Below are positions 8,195-17,583 of a stretch of 64,000 nucleotides of DNA, in pieces. Under the pieces are notes generated by a model. It was not told the origin of the DNA, made no database searches, and saw only the letters and a list, made by a program, of their open reading frames with translations. The stretch covers positions 1 through 64,000 of the forward strand of contig JAEYNQ010000040.1 in NCBI GenBank assembly GCA_023412455.1. Direction: 5' to 3'. Numbering within the stretch: the first letter of the stretch is position 1; each line of letters begins with the position of its first letter. The DNA is from Bacillota bacterium (GTDB lineage Bacteria; Bacillota; Clostridia; Lachnospirales; Cellulosilyticaceae). Position numbers and translations under genes: made by a program.

Positions 8195-8833
8195 ATGTTT
8201 AAAAGAAATCAGTATATACAGCTGTTATTAATAGGAGTGGGTGTTTTTATCTTTTCTTTTTTTATCGCCTATTTTATTCTTAGAAATTTAACGCCTGCTC
8301 CTGGTGAACTGGTTTTTAAAAAAACAGGACAAGAAGTTGTAGAGGTAGATACCCAAGGGGTTAAAGTGCAAGAGGAAAATGAAGGACAAGGTGAGAGGAC
8401 GCAGGTAAGACGTATTCAACCTACCACAACGATTCAGCTTTTAATTGCTAATCAAGAGGGAAAGCTTATAGAAGAGTATACATTAGATCCTCTTACTCTT
8501 ATGAGTTATGATGAACGAATACTTAAGCAACGGTTTAATCCTTGCGAGTTATTAGCTTTTAGTGAGGAAAAGGTTATTCTAAGAAAAACAGTGGATAGAC
8601 CTTTACAAGAACCAAGCTATACCTTAGGGGTTCAGGAGGGTATGCTCTGTATTATTGAAAGAGGCGATAAAGAACAAAGGATTAATTTAGGGGTCGATGC
8701 GAGACAGTTTTCAAGGCAAACGTATAGTGCCTTATTAAAGGAGTCTATGGGTATCACCTCCCAAGAAAAAGAAAAATTATTGAAGAATGCAACCTATATA
8801 GAAACGATTTTACAATCTTATGAAGAAGAATAA
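8195..8833 (+). CDS. Single-pass membrane protein, possible BofC-like C-terminal domain
   Basis: A 212-residue protein with one N-terminal membrane anchor (about residues 8-30) and a long extracytoplasmic part. A charged low-complexity stretch lies near 50-75. The C-terminal ~70 residues (YTLGVQEGMLCIIE, then acidic/hydrophobic repeats ending in helices) resemble the BofC C-terminal domain of spore formers, which inhibits SpoIVB signalling. This similarity is by eye only. A GGAAG ribosome site precedes the ATG. It could equally be a lineage-specific envelope protein. Confidence 0.5.
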   Translation: MFKRNQYIQLLLIGVGVFIFSFFIAYFILRNLTPAPGELVFKKTGQEVVEVDTQGVKVQEENEGQGERTQVRRIQPTTTIQLLIANQEGKLIEEYTLDPLTLMSYDERILKQRFNPCELLAFSEEKVILRKTVDRPLQEPSYTLGVQEGMLCIIERGDKEQRINLGVDARQFSRQTYSALLKESMGITSQEKEKLLKNATYIETILQSYEEE

Positions 8834-8858
8834 GGCTGCCCAGAAGGCAGCCTTATTC
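8832..8858 (+). terminator. Compact hairpin, probable terminator
   Basis: AAGGCTGCC/GGCAGCCTT is a perfect 9-bp stem with a 5-nt loop, directly at the stop codon of the preceding gene. Only a short ATT follows, so termination may be partial. Confidence 0.55.
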
Positions 8859-8895
8859 CCATAGAGGATAAGTCACAGAAAGGGTGAAAAATAGG

Positions 8896-10131
8896 ATGGA
8901 GCTTATTGTAGTAGGCGGAGGCGCAGCGGGAATGATGGCCAGTATTGTAGCAGCCAGACAAGGCGTACAGGTGCTCCTTATAGAACGCCTTAATCGTGTA
9001 GGAAAGAAGTTATTAGTCACAGGCAATGGCCGCTGTAATTTGACAAATGTAGAAGTCCATAAAGGTGATTATCATACAAATGGGAAGGCCGATTTTTCTC
9101 AAGCCCTTGAGAAATTTGATGCGTTAGATACCCGTCATTTCTTTGAAGAATTAGGTGTTATGCCCCTTATAGAAGGTAAAAAAGTATATCCTCTCTCTGA
9201 ACAAGCTTCTAGTGTTTTAGATGTTTTACGTATGGAAATGAAGCGCCTGGGGGTTGTTGAGCAAACAGATACATCCATTATAAGGTTGAGGCAAAAGGCT
9301 GGGATTTGGGAACTTACAGCAGAAGATGGCACTACATATAAGTCAAAGAAGGTGATTTGGGCCACAGGAGGACTAGCAGGTGGCTTAAGCTTTGGATGTG
9401 ATGAAGAAGGTTATAGGGTTTTAAATCAAGTCGGTCATAGCCTAGTAAAGCCTTTTCCTACCCTTGTTCATATTGTATCCCCTTCAGCTTATTGTAAGAT
9501 GTTAAAGGGTGCTAAAATAAAGGGTATGGCTTCTATTTGGGTGAGCGGTAAGAAAAGGCGAGAGGCACAAGGAGAGATTCTTTTTACAGAGGATGGTCTC
9601 TCAGGTCCACCCATTTTTCAATTAAGTCGCTTAGCTGCAGAGGCTAAATTAAAGGGACAAGCTTGCGAGGTACGCTTAGATCTCTTTAGTCACAAGTCTC
9701 AAGAAGACCTTATAAGCTTATTATATGAGCGAATAGCTCAACATCCCGAGCGTTCCATTGAGGAACTCTTTACGGGTATCCTTCATAAGCGTATTATCTT
9801 AGCTCTGTTAAAATACGTAGGACTTTCACAAAGGCATGGTTCCTGTGAAGAGCTAGAGTATGATGAAATCCTTGGCTTAGTAGAAGGCATGAAGGCTTTT
9901 ACTTTTGAAGTCCAAGGCACACGAGGTTTTAAGCATGCACAAGCTACGGCAGGTGGTATTTCTATCGATGAAATAGATATGGAAACAATGGCTTCAAAAA
10001 AAGCTAAAGGCCTCTATCTAGTAGGTGAGGTCGTAGATATCGATGGGGATTGTGGAGGTTTTAATTTGCAGTGGGCATGGACTTCTGGTTATTTGGCCGG
10101 TTTAAGTGCCAGTAAAAGAAATGAGGAATAA
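8896..10131 (+). CDS. HI0933-like FAD-dependent oxidoreductase
   Basis: A flavoprotein of about 411 residues in the HI0933/YhiN group. The N-terminal FAD-binding Rossmann motif is IVVGGGAAGMMASIVAA. RVGKKLLVTGNGRCNLTN and the C-terminal GLYLVGEVVDIDGDCGGFNLQWAW are signatures of the group. The physiological substrate of the family is not known. A GTG at 8884 is in frame, but GAAAGGGTG at 8878-8886 is well spaced for the ATG at 8896. The next oxidoreductase starts 3 bp after the stop, so the two are co-translated. Confidence 0.85.
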   Translation: MELIVVGGGAAGMMASIVAARQGVQVLLIERLNRVGKKLLVTGNGRCNLTNVEVHKGDYHTNGKADFSQALEKFDALDTRHFFEELGVMPLIEGKKVYPLSEQASSVLDVLRMEMKRLGVVEQTDTSIIRLRQKAGIWELTAEDGTTYKSKKVIWATGGLAGGLSFGCDEEGYRVLNQVGHSLVKPFPTLVHIVSPSAYCKMLKGAKIKGMASIWVSGKKRREAQGEILFTEDGLSGPPIFQLSRLAAEAKLKGQACEVRLDLFSHKSQEDLISLLYERIAQHPERSIEELFTGILHKRIILALLKYVGLSQRHGSCEELEYDEILGLVEGMKAFTFEVQGTRGFKHAQATAGGISIDEIDMETMASKKAKGLYLVGEVVDIDGDCGGFNLQWAWTSGYLAGLSASKRNEE

Positions 10132-10134
10132 GAC

Positions 10135-11721
10135 ATGATACGTGTACAAGATATTAAGCTTACTTTAAAAGAGGATGTAAAAGACATTCCTCTTAAAGTA
10201 GCCAAGAAACTTAAAATAAAAGCAAGTGACATCCTAAGTTATACACTGTTTAAGGAAGCGATAGATGCACGGAAGAAAGAAGAGATCCGCCTCGTGTATA
10301 CGGTAGATATTGAAACTCTTAAAGAAAGAGAGCTATTGGAGAAATATCCCCAGTTAAAAGTGGTTCAAGAGCAGTATATTTATCCGGAGAGTGGCGAAAA
10401 AGAATTGCGTCATCGTCCTGTTGTAATAGGAAGTGGCCCCTGTGGACTTTTTGCAGCCCTTTTGCTAGCCCAGTGTGGTTATAAGCCTCTTGTTATTGAG
10501 AGAGGAAAGAAAGTAGAGGAGCGGGTAAAGGACGTTGAAAAATTTTGGGCAGGGGGGCCTCTTATCCCCCATTCCAATGTACAATTTGGAGAAGGAGGGG
10601 CAGGCACCTTTTCCGATGGTAAGCTCACCACTCAAATTAAAAACAAAAGATGTCGTAAAGTTTTAGAAGAACTGGTAGAAAGTGGTGGTCCCTCAGAAAT
10701 TCTCTATAAAAATAAACCTCATATAGGGACAGACGTGTTACAGGGGGTTGTCAAAAACATACGAGAACGTATTATTACTCTAGGTGGAGAGTTTCGTTTT
10801 GAAACCACTGTTACAGACATTAAAGTTAAGGGAAATCAGCTAGAGGCGCTCTACTTGAATGGTGAAGAAGAAGTCCCTACTGAGGTGGCCATTATAGCTG
10901 TAGGGCATAGTGCCAGAGATACTTTCCAAATGCTTTATGAGGCCCAGTTACACATGGAGCAAAAGCCCTTTTCTATTGGGATGCGTATTGAACATTTGCA
11001 AGAATGGATTAATGAAGCCCAATATGGAGAAGCAAGGCATCATCCTAAGTTAGGTGCAGCTGAATATAAGCTCGTGCAACACTGTCAAAATGGACGAACG
11101 GTTTATAGTTTTTGTATGTGTCCAGGAGGGTATGTCATTGCTTCTGCTTCAGAGGAAAAGAGTGTGGTGACTAATGGAATGAGTGAACATGCAAGAGATA
11201 GTAAAAATGCCAATAGTGGTATTCTTGTAAATGTGGGTCCAAAAGATTTTAAAGGGGACCATCCTCTTGCAGGGGTAGAATTGCAACGCCATTTTGAAGG
11301 CTTGGCCTATACGTTAGGAGGAGAAAATTACAAAGCACCTGTGCAGCGAGTAGGGGACTTTTTAAAGGGATGTCCAAGTACACAGTTAGGATGCGTGGAA
11401 CCAAGCTATAAACCGGGAGTGACCTTGACAAATTTAAGGAGTCATTTACCTGATTTTATGGGAAAAGCCTTGGAAGAAGCCTTGGTTGAGTTTGGGAAAA
11501 AGATTAAAAACTTTGACCACCCCGATGCTTTGCTTACAGGCTTTGAAACCCGTAGTTCCTCGCCTGTGCGTTTACTAAGAGATGAAACCTACCAAAGTAA
11601 TATAAGAGGGCTTTATCCAGCAGGAGAAGGGGCTGGCTATGCCGGTGGTATTACTTCAGCAGCTGTAGATGGCATAGAAGTAGCTGAGGCCATTATTCAT
11701 TGCTACAAGAAACCCCAGTAA
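10135..11721 (+). CDS. FAD-dependent dehydrogenase of the COG2509 type
   Basis: A 528-residue flavoprotein. An N-terminal ~95-residue extension with basic and acidic stretches precedes a Rossmann motif VVIGSGPCGLFAALLLA at about residues 98-114. HSNVQFGEGGAGTFSDGKLTT and the C-terminal GLYPAGEGAGYAGGITSAAVDG are typical of the uncharacterised COG2509 dehydrogenases, which are widespread in Firmicutes. The reaction is unknown. It directly follows another FAD oxidoreductase with 3 bp between them, which suggests a shared redox function. A GAGGAATAAG ribosome site overlaps the end of that upstream gene. Confidence 0.85.
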   Translation: MIRVQDIKLTLKEDVKDIPLKVAKKLKIKASDILSYTLFKEAIDARKKEEIRLVYTVDIETLKERELLEKYPQLKVVQEQYIYPESGEKELRHRPVVIGSGPCGLFAALLLAQCGYKPLVIERGKKVEERVKDVEKFWAGGPLIPHSNVQFGEGGAGTFSDGKLTTQIKNKRCRKVLEELVESGGPSEILYKNKPHIGTDVLQGVVKNIRERIITLGGEFRFETTVTDIKVKGNQLEALYLNGEEEVPTEVAIIAVGHSARDTFQMLYEAQLHMEQKPFSIGMRIEHLQEWINEAQYGEARHHPKLGAAEYKLVQHCQNGRTVYSFCMCPGGYVIASASEEKSVVTNGMSEHARDSKNANSGILVNVGPKDFKGDHPLAGVELQRHFEGLAYTLGGENYKAPVQRVGDFLKGCPSTQLGCVEPSYKPGVTLTNLRSHLPDFMGKALEEALVEFGKKIKNFDHPDALLTGFETRSSSPVRLLRDETYQSNIRGLYPAGEGAGYAGGITSAAVDGIEVAEAIIHCYKKPQ

Positions 11722-11777
11722 AAAGTATAAAATGAGCTTAATCATGCTAAAAATAACCACAAGAAAGGAGTCATTCA

Positions 11778-12317
11778 ATGAAACAAGATATTGAAAAAGT
11801 ATTATATAGTGAGGAACAATTAAATCAGCGTTTAGCAGAGCTAGGAGCGGAAATTACTAAGGATTATGAAGGAAAAGATTTATTAGTTATTGGTATTTTA
11901 AAGGGGTCTAACATCTTTACAAGTGACCTAGTCAGAAAAATTGATTTGCCTTTGAATATGGATTTTATGGTAGTGTCAAGCTATGGGAATGCCTCCAGTT
12001 CGTCTGGTGTGGTACGTATTTTAAAAGACCTTGAACAAAGTGCAGAAGGTAAGCATTTACTCATTGTAGAAGATATTGTAGATAGTGGGCTTACCCTTCA
12101 CTATTTAAAGGATATTTTACTCAGTCGTAAACCAGCAAGTATTAAAATTTGTAGCCTTTTAGATAAGCCAGCAGGTCGTAAGCAACCGATTCAAGTGGAT
12201 TATTGTGGCTTTGAAGTACCTGATGCATTTATTGTGGGCTATGGTATTGACTATGCGGAAAAATATAGAAATTTACCTTATGTAGGCATCTTAAAAAAAG
12301 AGATATATAGTCACTAG
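11778..12317 (+). CDS. hpt: Hypoxanthine phosphoribosyltransferase
   Basis: A 179-residue purine-salvage enzyme that converts hypoxanthine or guanine plus PRPP to IMP or GMP. The PRPP-binding loop VEDIVDSGLTL (near residues 97-107) and the flexible-loop segment MVVSSYGNASSSSG are diagnostic. The start carries AGAAAGGAG. It overlaps nothing, and the sfsA-like gene follows directly, so they are probably co-transcribed. Length is normal for HPRT. Confidence 0.93.
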   Translation: MKQDIEKVLYSEEQLNQRLAELGAEITKDYEGKDLLVIGILKGSNIFTSDLVRKIDLPLNMDFMVVSSYGNASSSSGVVRILKDLEQSAEGKHLLIVEDIVDSGLTLHYLKDILLSRKPASIKICSLLDKPAGRKQPIQVDYCGFEVPDAFIVGYGIDYAEKYRNLPYVGILKKEIYSH

Positions 12318-12341
12318 TTGGATCATAGGGGTGGAAAAGCT

Positions 12342-13037
12342 ATGAAGTATAACAAAATAAAAGAAGCTATTTTTATAGAAAGACCTAATCGTTTCATAGC
12401 TTTTTGTCAAGTAGATGGCAAAAGAGAAAAGGTCCATGTCAAAAATACGGGGCGTTGTAAAGAGCTATTATTAGAGGGAACGCGGGTATATCTAGAAGAA
12501 AGTCAAAATCCTACACGCCAAACAAAATACTCTTTGATTACGGTAGAAAAAGGCTCACGGCTTATTAATATGGATTCTCAGAGCCCCAATCAAGTGGTTT
12601 ACGAAGCCCTTAAGAAAGGGACCTTGTGTTTACCTGAATTAGAAGGTCCTCTAGAGGTTATTCAAAGAGAAAGGACTTATGGTGCCTCTCGCTTTGATTT
12701 TTATTTAGAGACAGCTCATCAAAAAGCATTTATTGAAGTAAAGGGGGTTACGCTGGAAGAGGATAACCATGTCCTTTTTCCTGATGCGCCTACTGAGAGG
12801 GGCTTAAAACATATTAAAGAGCTTATGACTGCCCAAAAGGAAGGCTATAAGTGCTATGTGATTTTTGTTATACAAATGAGTGGTGTCACTTACTTTATGC
12901 CCCATAAAGAAAGACATGCTGAATTTGCCCGTTATCTGGAAAAGGCCTCTAGGGAAGGCGTTCATCTCTTGGCTTATGAATGTAAGGTGACACCTTCTAG
13001 TCTTACTTTAGGAGAACCAGTAGACGTTCGATTATAA
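12342..13037 (+). CDS. sfsA: SfsA-like protein (sugar fermentation stimulation homologue)
   Basis: About 231 residues. The N terminus KEAIFIERPNRFIAFCQVDG gives the OB-fold-like part of SfsA. The C-terminal half (FDFYLETAHQKAFIEVKGVTLEE, then FPDAPTERGLKHIKEL) has the conserved PD-(D/E)xK-like nuclease core with the catalytic-type E-V-K. The family is conserved but its role is unclear; it has been described as a DNA-binding protein affecting maltose metabolism and as nuclease-like. An in-frame TTG at 12318 abuts hpt, but the ATG at 12342 with GGGGTGG ahead is the usual start. Confidence 0.9.
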   Translation: MKYNKIKEAIFIERPNRFIAFCQVDGKREKVHVKNTGRCKELLLEGTRVYLEESQNPTRQTKYSLITVEKGSRLINMDSQSPNQVVYEALKKGTLCLPELEGPLEVIQRERTYGASRFDFYLETAHQKAFIEVKGVTLEEDNHVLFPDAPTERGLKHIKELMTAQKEGYKCYVIFVIQMSGVTYFMPHKERHAEFARYLEKASREGVHLLAYECKVTPSSLTLGEPVDVRL

Positions 13038-13057
13038 AGAAAGGAAAGGAAGTACTT

Positions 13058-13717
13058 ATGGACACATTAGCTTTATTTGATCTAGATGGCACATTACTCG
13101 ATACATTAGAGGATTTAGGAGAGGCTACTAATGTGGCCCTTCGAACCCATGGCTTTAAAGAGCATCCTATAGAAGCTTATAAGACCTATGTAGGCAATGG
13201 GGTCTATAAGCTTATCGAAAGAGCGTTACCTCCTAAGGAACAGCAAGAAGCTACTATTTTAAAAGTTAAGGACACTTTCGATACATACTATGCCCTACAT
13301 AGTCAAGATAAGACAAAGCCGTATCCTGGTATTTTAGACTTACTTAGAAAGCTTAAAGAAAAGGGTATTGTCTGTGCTGTTATTACCAATAAGCCTCAGA
13401 ATTATGCACAGGAGTTAGTAGGAGAGATGTTTGGTGAGCTTATTACATGTACTTATGGTCAAAGACCGGGAATTCCTACAAAGCCAGACCCTACAAGCGT
13501 ATTAAACTGTATGAAGGCACTGGGTTTTTCCAGAGAGCACTGCCTTTATATGGGTGATTCCAATGTAGATATGGAGACTGCTCAGCGGGCAGGAATCATG
13601 GGAATAGGTGTACTATGGGGCTTTCGGACAAAAGAGGAGTTGGTAGAGGCTGGTGCAAAAGGCCTTGCAGCCACACCAGAGGCATTAGAAAGGATGATCT
13701 TAAGTACTATTTCTTAG
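13058..13717 (+). CDS. HAD-family phosphatase, phosphoglycolate phosphatase-like
   Basis: A 219-residue HAD hydrolase. Motif I FDLDGTLLDT gives the nucleophile Asp8 and the acid/base Asp10. Motif II is the Thr in CAVITNK, motif III the Lys in RPGIPTKPDP, and motif IV the GDSNVDMETA acidic pair. The helical cap inserted after motif I is of the C1 type seen in Gph/PgmB. The substrate is likely a small phosphorylated metabolite such as 2-phosphoglycolate, but HAD specificity cannot be read safely from motifs. It is the last gene before a strong terminator. Confidence 0.85.
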   Translation: MDTLALFDLDGTLLDTLEDLGEATNVALRTHGFKEHPIEAYKTYVGNGVYKLIERALPPKEQQEATILKVKDTFDTYYALHSQDKTKPYPGILDLLRKLKEKGIVCAVITNKPQNYAQELVGEMFGELITCTYGQRPGIPTKPDPTSVLNCMKALGFSREHCLYMGDSNVDMETAQRAGIMGIGVLWGFRTKEELVEAGAKGLAATPEALERMILSTIS

Positions 13718-13775
13718 AAAAAGAAGGGTTTTTAAGTAAGCAAAATCCAGCAGTTTGATACATATAAACAGGATA

Positions 13776-13836
13776 AAAAGCACCTGTGACGAAGCGCTAT
13801 ACCCATTGCGTCTAGCGCTTCGTCACAGGTGCTTTT
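13776..13836. terminator. Bidirectional terminator with a perfect 24-bp stem
   Basis: AAAAGCACCTGTGACGAAGC... (13776-13799) is the exact reverse complement of 13813-13836, with a 13-nt loop. A-rich and T-rich ends on both strands allow termination for the HAD gene (plus) and the parvulin gene (minus). Confidence 0.85.
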
Positions 13837-13844
13837 AAAGTTAT

Positions 13845-14585
13845 TTAGTTGATTTCTACTTTATAAATGTTTTGAAGTTCTTGTTGTTTTTGAATGTAAG
13901 TTTCTTGGCGTTTAGCAAGAAGACATTGCTCAGCTACTTTGCCTTGAACGGCTTCAAAGCTTGATTCACCTTCTTTAACCAGTTTATCTAACTGAATAAG
14001 ATGATAACCAAATTGTGTTTGAATAGGGCCAGCTATTTCACCAGGTGTCATAGCAAAAACAGCTTTATCAAATTCAGGCACCATGCGACCACGGGTGAAT
14101 TCACCTAAAGCACCACCTTGTGCACTAGAAGGACAGGTAGAGTATTTTTTAGCCGCTTCCTCAAAAGCTAAGCCCTTTTTGATTTCTTCTAAAATGTTAG
14201 AGGCTTCTTCCTCTGTAGCTACTAAAATGTGACGAGCAGAGGCTGTTTCAGATGTTTTGAATAAATCTTTGTGGGCCTCATAGTAAGCTTTAACTTCTTC
14301 TTCTGAAACTTGTACAGAAGTAAGTAATTTATTCATAGCATATTGTTTGAGTAATGATTTTTTCATACGGTCAAGAGCTTGTAAGTAATCTTCTTGTTGA
14401 TCCAGACCTTGGTGAAGTGCATCAGAATAAAGTAGTTCTTGCATAACCAGCTCATTGACCAGTTGCTTTTGTCCTTCAGGACCTTGAAACTGAGCAGCAC
14501 TTTGACCAATAGATTGTAATAAGTCGTAAAGATCAGCCTCAGTAATACTGCGACCATCTACGATAGCAAGCGTTTTGTTTTCCAT
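13845..14585 (-). CDS. Parvulin-type peptidyl-prolyl cis-trans isomerase
   Basis: A 246-residue protein. The N-terminal half is helical and SurA/PrsA-like. The rotamase core begins around ASARHILVATEEEAS and continues through FEEAAKKYSTCPSSAQGGALGEFTRGRMVPEF to TQFGYHLIQL. These are the conserved parvulin segments (HIL, CPS..GGdLG, GyHliq). No signal peptide or lipobox is visible, so unlike PrsA it is predicted to be cytoplasmic. It would assist folding by isomerising X-Pro bonds. AAAAGGAG precedes the ATG. It is monocistronic. Confidence 0.88.
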   Translation of the reverse strand: MENKTLAIVDGRSITEADLYDLLQSIGQSAAQFQGPEGQKQLVNELVMQELLYSDALHQGLDQQEDYLQALDRMKKSLLKQYAMNKLLTSVQVSEEEVKAYYEAHKDLFKTSETASARHILVATEEEASNILEEIKKGLAFEEAAKKYSTCPSSAQGGALGEFTRGRMVPEFDKAVFAMTPGEIAGPIQTQFGYHLIQLDKLVKEGESSFEAVQGKVAEQCLLAKRQETYIQKQQELQNIYKVEIN

Positions 14586-14714
14586 AAATAGAAATCTCCT
14601 TTTAAGTAAGTAGACAGACTAGATGTAAGCTAACAAAAACAGGGTTCGCCTTTGCTTAGACCATTAGAATGCCCTTAAGAGTAGTTTAACATTATTAATA
14701 CAAAAGGGGAAGAG

Positions 14715-15257
14715 CTAGAAGGTTTCTGAAGCTAAAAGTTCACCTTCTAAAGTATAAATAGAAATCCTATGCCCTTCATAAACCCCATAAGTAGCAGGAC
14801 GGCCTTCTTTGGGGAGGGAGATAGAGCCTGGATTACAAAGGCACAAGCCTTTTTCCTTTCTGATTTCCCAAAGATGGGTATGACCATATAAGAAAAGGCC
14901 AGTCCCCTCTAAAGAAGGCAAATTTTGGGGATGATAAAGATGTCCATGTGTAGCAAAAATACGGGTTCCTTCATCTACTATCCAGGTATAATCACTTAAA
15001 CAAGGGAAATTTAAAAGCATTTGGTCCACTTCTGCTTCACAGTTTCCACGACAAGCTAAAATGTGATGGGCATGGGGATTAAGTAGGGCTACAACACCCG
15101 CAGGATTATGCCCTTCTGGAAGGGGATTGCGTGGACCATGATAAAGAATATCACCTAAAAGAATCAAAAAGTCAAAGCTTCCTTTTTCAAAATGGGTAAG
15201 GGCTTGCTGTAAGCGAGTTTCAGAACCATGAATATCGGAGAGAATCATATATTTCAT
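14715..15257 (-). CDS. yfcE: YfcE-type metallophosphoesterase
   Basis: A 180-residue calcineurin-fold phosphodiesterase. Metal ligands are visible in SDIHG (near the N terminus), LLGDILYHG, ACRGNCE, ATHGHLY and YGHTHLW, in the right order for the MJ0936/YfcE group. GPRNPLP after the second motif is typical of YfcE. It acts on phosphodiesters in vitro; the cellular substrate is unknown. AAAGGAAATC precedes the start. Confidence 0.9.
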   Translation of the reverse strand: MKYMILSDIHGSETRLQQALTHFEKGSFDFLILLGDILYHGPRNPLPEGHNPAGVVALLNPHAHHILACRGNCEAEVDQMLLNFPCLSDYTWIVDEGTRIFATHGHLYHPQNLPSLEGTGLFLYGHTHLWEIRKEKGLCLCNPGSISLPKEGRPATYGVYEGHRISIYTLEGELLASETF

Positions 15258-15383
15258 TGGATAGATTTCCTTTCTAGAGAGATTGTCTTTATTATATTAC
15301 TGTTTCCATTCAAGTGACAATATGTTACAATGTTATTTAGTTAATTCAGATTATAATAAATAATAAAGAGTAGGTGTTAAATA

Positions 15384-16571
15384 ATGAACTATTTATTTTC
15401 TAATCGTATGTCAGGGTTACAACCCTCTGCTATTCGTGAGATATTAAAAATGTCTTCTGATCCCTCTGTTATTTCCTTAGCAGCAGGAAATCCGGCGCCA
15501 GAAGCCTTTCCTAAAGAGGATATAGCTACTATTACACAAGACATTTTAATGAATAATCCCATTGCCGCTCTTCAGTATTCTTTGACAGAGGGGTATCCTG
15601 CTTTACGTCATACCTTAAAGGATTTTACCTTTTCTCATTATGGTATAGGAAAAGACTTTGATGAGCTCATTATCTGTTCAGGTGCCCAACAAGGCATTGA
15701 GCTAACTTGTAAGGTGCTTTGTAATGAAGGAGATACGGTTATTTGTGAAGATCCTTCCTTTATAGGCTCTCTTAATTCCTTCCGTTCTTATAAGGCCAAC
15801 CTAGTAGGGATAGAGATGGAGGAGGATGGGATACATATTGGTAAATTAGAAAAAGCTTTAAAAGAAAACCCTGATACCCGTTTTATTTATCTCATTCCTA
15901 ATTTCCAAAATCCTACAGGTAATACCATGAGCTTTGAAAAGCGTAAAGCAGTGTATGAACTGGCTAAAGCACATCAGGTTATGATTGTAGAAGATAATCC
16001 TTATGGGGATTTACGCTTTGAAGGAGAAGATATTCCTTCTATCAAGTCTATGGATACAGAAGGTATTGTCATCTATGTAGGAAGTTTTTCAAAGGTTCTA
16101 GCCCCAGGAATGCGTGTGGGTTATCTCATTGCCCATCAAGATTTAGTAGCTAAAGTCATTGTAGCTAAACAATGCGCAGATGTTCACTCTAATATTTTAG
16201 CTCAGATGATTTGTCATGAATTTATGACAACACGGGATATGGAAGCCCATCTTCAAAGGCTTAAAAAAATCTATAAGAATAAATGTGAATTAATGTTAGG
16301 AGAAATGGATAAGTACTTTGCAAAGAGCGTTACGTATACACGTCCTCAAGGAGGCTTATTTATCTGGTGTACGCTACCTGAACAGGTGGATATGACGGCA
16401 TTCTGTACTAAGGCTGTTAGGGATTATAAGGTAGCTGTAGTACCGGGCTCAGCTTTTTCAGTTGTAGAAGGTACGCCTACCCAATCCTTTAGAATTAATT
16501 TTTCAACCCCAACAGACGAACAAATTGTAAAGGGGATTAAGATATTAGGAGAGATGACCCATTCTCTTTAA
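15384..16571 (+). CDS. PLP-dependent aminotransferase (class I/II, MocR/LysN-like)
   Basis: A 395-residue fold-type I aminotransferase. IYLIPNFQNPTGNTMS holds the conserved NPTG. VEDNPYGDLRF gives the PLP-binding Asp and Tyr. VGSFSKVLAPGMRVGY contains the Schiff-base lysine. The C-terminal RINFS arginine binds the substrate carboxylate. It closely resembles the aminotransferases related to 2-aminoadipate transaminase and the catalytic part of MocR regulators, but no GntR DNA-binding domain is present. The substrate is probably an aliphatic or aromatic amino acid. It is monocistronic, with a terminator right after it. Confidence 0.88.
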   Translation: MNYLFSNRMSGLQPSAIREILKMSSDPSVISLAAGNPAPEAFPKEDIATITQDILMNNPIAALQYSLTEGYPALRHTLKDFTFSHYGIGKDFDELIICSGAQQGIELTCKVLCNEGDTVICEDPSFIGSLNSFRSYKANLVGIEMEEDGIHIGKLEKALKENPDTRFIYLIPNFQNPTGNTMSFEKRKAVYELAKAHQVMIVEDNPYGDLRFEGEDIPSIKSMDTEGIVIYVGSFSKVLAPGMRVGYLIAHQDLVAKVIVAKQCADVHSNILAQMICHEFMTTRDMEAHLQRLKKIYKNKCELMLGEMDKYFAKSVTYTRPQGGLFIWCTLPEQVDMTAFCTKAVRDYKVAVVPGSAFSVVEGTPTQSFRINFSTPTDEQIVKGIKILGEMTHSL

Positions 16572-16578
16572 AAAGTTT

Positions 16579-16614
16579 AAAGCGTGATACCTATTGGCAT
16601 CACGCTTTTTTTGT
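16579..16614 (+). terminator. Rho-independent terminator
   Basis: AAAGCGTGAT pairs with ATCACGCTTT around ACCTATTGGC, followed by a T run. It follows the aminotransferase stop. Confidence 0.85.
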
Positions 16615-16618
16615 AGAT

Positions 16619-17551
16619 TTAATCTTCGTATAAGGTAGCAATATTATGTATTCTTCGCTTCATTTCTGAGCGAATATGTAACGGTTCTAAACACTGACAT
16701 TTATCCCCAAAACTGAAAAGAATAGTGTAGTGGTAGTCATTCTCGATGAAAGGAAAACTAACAATGTAATGCGCATCACCATCTGGTGAAAAGTTCTCAT
16801 AAGTGCAATAATCAAGAACCCTGTCCATGATAGATTTATGAATACGAAGTTTGATTTTTATTTGCAGAGTGGCCAAAATATCACTAAAATCTAACTCCGG
16901 TTTGGGATAATCACGTGGCGTAAAAAACGCCTCTTGTATTTGCAGGTTTGATGTGCGAGATAGCTTGAATAAGCGAAAAGCATTTCTTTTATGGCAATAC
17001 CCATACCAATACCAATGGCTACTTTTCAATACAAGCTGATATGGCTCAGCTGTTCGGCTGGTTATATTTCCATAGCGGTCTATATATTCAAATGAAAGGA
17101 GCTTGCTTTCTTGTAAAGCTGTTTGGAGCATTTCTAAATAGGGTGGGATGTTCCTATTGCCCATCCACGGACTTAAATCGATAGATAGTTGATTGGCTTT
17201 TAATTCAATGTCTTTGGCTCTGTCAGCGGGGATAAAGCTTTTAACTTTTGCTAGGGCGTTTACCAGTTCCTCACCACGTATCATAGTAGAAAGATTGGAA
17301 AGCCCCATAAGGATAGCGGAAAGGTCTGCAGTGGAAAAAATCTTTTTATCCATTTTGTATTCCTTCATGATTTCAAAACCACCACCCACTCCCGGTGTCG
17401 CCCGAACAGGAATGCCGGCCATGTTGATGGTGTCTATGTCACGGTAGATGGTACGGAGTGAAACTTCAAACAGATCGGCTAACTCCTGGGCGCCTATACG
17501 CTCCTTATCAAGGAGTAACATAATAATGCTAACAAGCCTGTCAATTTTCAT
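16619..17551 (-). CDS. YafY-type HTH/WYL-domain transcriptional regulator
   Basis: About 310 residues. The N-terminal winged helix is DRLVSIIMLLLDKERIGAQE, continuing to LFEVSLRTIYRDIDTINMAGIPV, the standard HTH_11 segment of YafY regulators. A central WYL domain (LSFEYIDRYGNI, WYWYGYCHKRNAFRLF) and a WCX-like C terminus follow. The family senses ligands, often nucleic-acid-like, and usually controls its neighbour. The ATG at 17551 (minus) is preferred over 17569, because AAAGGTGG is 7 bp upstream of it. It is divergent from a DJ-1/PfpI gene across a palindrome. Base composition of the pair is less AT-rich than the flanks, which hints at transfer. Confidence 0.85.
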   Translation of the reverse strand: MKIDRLVSIIMLLLDKERIGAQELADLFEVSLRTIYRDIDTINMAGIPVRATPGVGGGFEIMKEYKMDKKIFSTADLSAILMGLSNLSTMIRGEELVNALAKVKSFIPADRAKDIELKANQLSIDLSPWMGNRNIPPYLEMLQTALQESKLLSFEYIDRYGNITSRTAEPYQLVLKSSHWYWYGYCHKRNAFRLFKLSRTSNLQIQEAFFTPRDYPKPELDFSDILATLQIKIKLRIHKSIMDRVLDYCTYENFSPDGDAHYIVSFPFIENDYHYTILFSFGDKCQCLEPLHIRSEMKRRIHNIATLYED

Positions 17552-17583
17552 GTGGTAGCCACCTTTCAAAATTTCTTTTTATG